64,000 nt of DNA from Saprospiraceae bacterium (GTDB lineage Bacteria > Bacteroidota > Bacteroidia > Chitinophagales > Saprospiraceae), in NCBI GenBank assembly GCA_029263015.1, contig JAJCYI010000072.1, positions 1-64,000 of the forward strand. Reading direction: 5' to 3'. The notes below the pieces were generated by a model, which was given only the letters and a program-made list of their open reading frames with translations, was not told the origin of the DNA and ran no database searches. Below are positions 63,681 through 64,000 of this stretch, one piece after another (position 1 is the stretch's first letter; each line of letters starts with the position of its first letter). The position numbers and the translations under genes were made by a program.

Positions 63681-64000
63681 ACTTTTATAGTTTAGATAAA
63701 TGATTGTTCCCGTTTGTGTGATCGAGCAGGCAAGTTGATTTGGAGGGCTAGTAAGCAGCCAAGGAATTGGCGTGACATCACAGGCTAACTCACACGTTAC
63801 TTCTGGAACTACTCAACAGCAACTGTACAGGGAACTGGTTAGACAATTATTTCCTAAGTTGGCAAAAATAGTTTTTTACAGGAAAGCATTATAATAAACA
63901 CCTGAAAATACAAGCGGCACGACAAATTCAGTTTGCAGTGGGCAGTAAGCTGTAATGCAGTGGGCAATTCAGAGGCAGCGTTTTACTGCCTTCTGTTCAC
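63681..64000. other. Window end, no gene seen
   Basis: The promoter region of the M36 protease gene, then AT-rich sequence. From about 63934 the words GCAGTGGGCAGTAAG and TTTTACTGCC begin what looks like another word-built hairpin, cut by the window edge. Confidence 0.35.

Overview
The window looks like a chromosomal segment of a Bacteroidota bacterium, most likely in or near the Saprospiria. The evidence is a T9SS (Por) sorting tail on a secreted M36 protease, an ECF sigma/FecR/STN signalling set, a GIN/DUF2807 lipoprotein, a DUF5606 protein, an HTTM protein, a serine palmitoyltransferase-like enzyme, an aminoadipate-type aldehyde dehydrogenase, and promoters of the TAnnTTTG type. No rRNA, CRISPR array or prophage was seen. 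One tRNA (Ala, GGC anticodon) is present.

Layout. 0-3.5 kb: a small unknown protein, an amidophosphoribosyltransferase (PurF) and an OmpA-type lipoprotein. 3.9-11.3 kb: a defence-like region on the minus strand. It holds a Septu-like AAA ATPase with an HNH partner gene that has been split by a 1.26 kb ISKra4-type insertion sequence, a RecD2-like helicase, and a TcmP plus DUF5131 (phage Gp37/Gp68) pair of unknown function. 11.4-14.9 kb: acyl-CoA carboxylase beta, a bifunctional-nuclease protein and RlmB. 14.9-19.2 kb: a DUF234-type ATPase preceded by two identical-geometry dyads, and an EcoRII-like restriction-modification pair (probably CCWGG). 19.2-25 kb: a loose accessory stretch with an AraC-type regulator, a stomatin, small proteins, a YitT remnant, an RRM protein, two copies of a MITE-like repeat and the tRNA. 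25-29 kb: an Arc/SPFH pair and a two-gene ABC exporter. 28.9-30 kb: a palindrome-rich element that has cut off the 3' end of a ParE toxin gene, and a decayed porin-like fragment. 30-36.3 kb: fic-parE (topoisomerase IV B), an HTTM pair and a nitrilase. 36.4-43 kb: an AT-hook histone-like protein, a thioredoxin-like protein, an aldehyde dehydrogenase and several large palindromic repeats. 43-53 kb: a glutamate-cysteine ligase-CBS fusion, two TlpA-like proteins, HemJ, DUF5606, a serine palmitoyltransferase-like enzyme, a LOG-family protein and a sigma-54 activator that lacks its DNA-binding tail. 53-64 kb: cell-envelope genes, including a GIN lipoprotein, two paralogous barrels, an ECF sigma/FecR/STN-repeat set and a 1182-residue M36 metalloprotease.

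The strongest unexplained signal is a family of long intergenic palindromes of about 100-167 bp. Their arms differ, but the apex is nearly always TAGC-NNN-GCTA. Three of them also share a 161-162 bp length and terminal sequence. Two nearly identical inverted copies flank a single lipoprotein gene. Other leads are the IS-split Septu-like system, the TcmP/DUF5131 pair, the Fic gene immediately upstream of the topoisomerase gene parE, and a toxin whose last codons are exactly the terminal repeat of an inserted palindromic element.

All family names come from reading the translations by eye. No database search was run.
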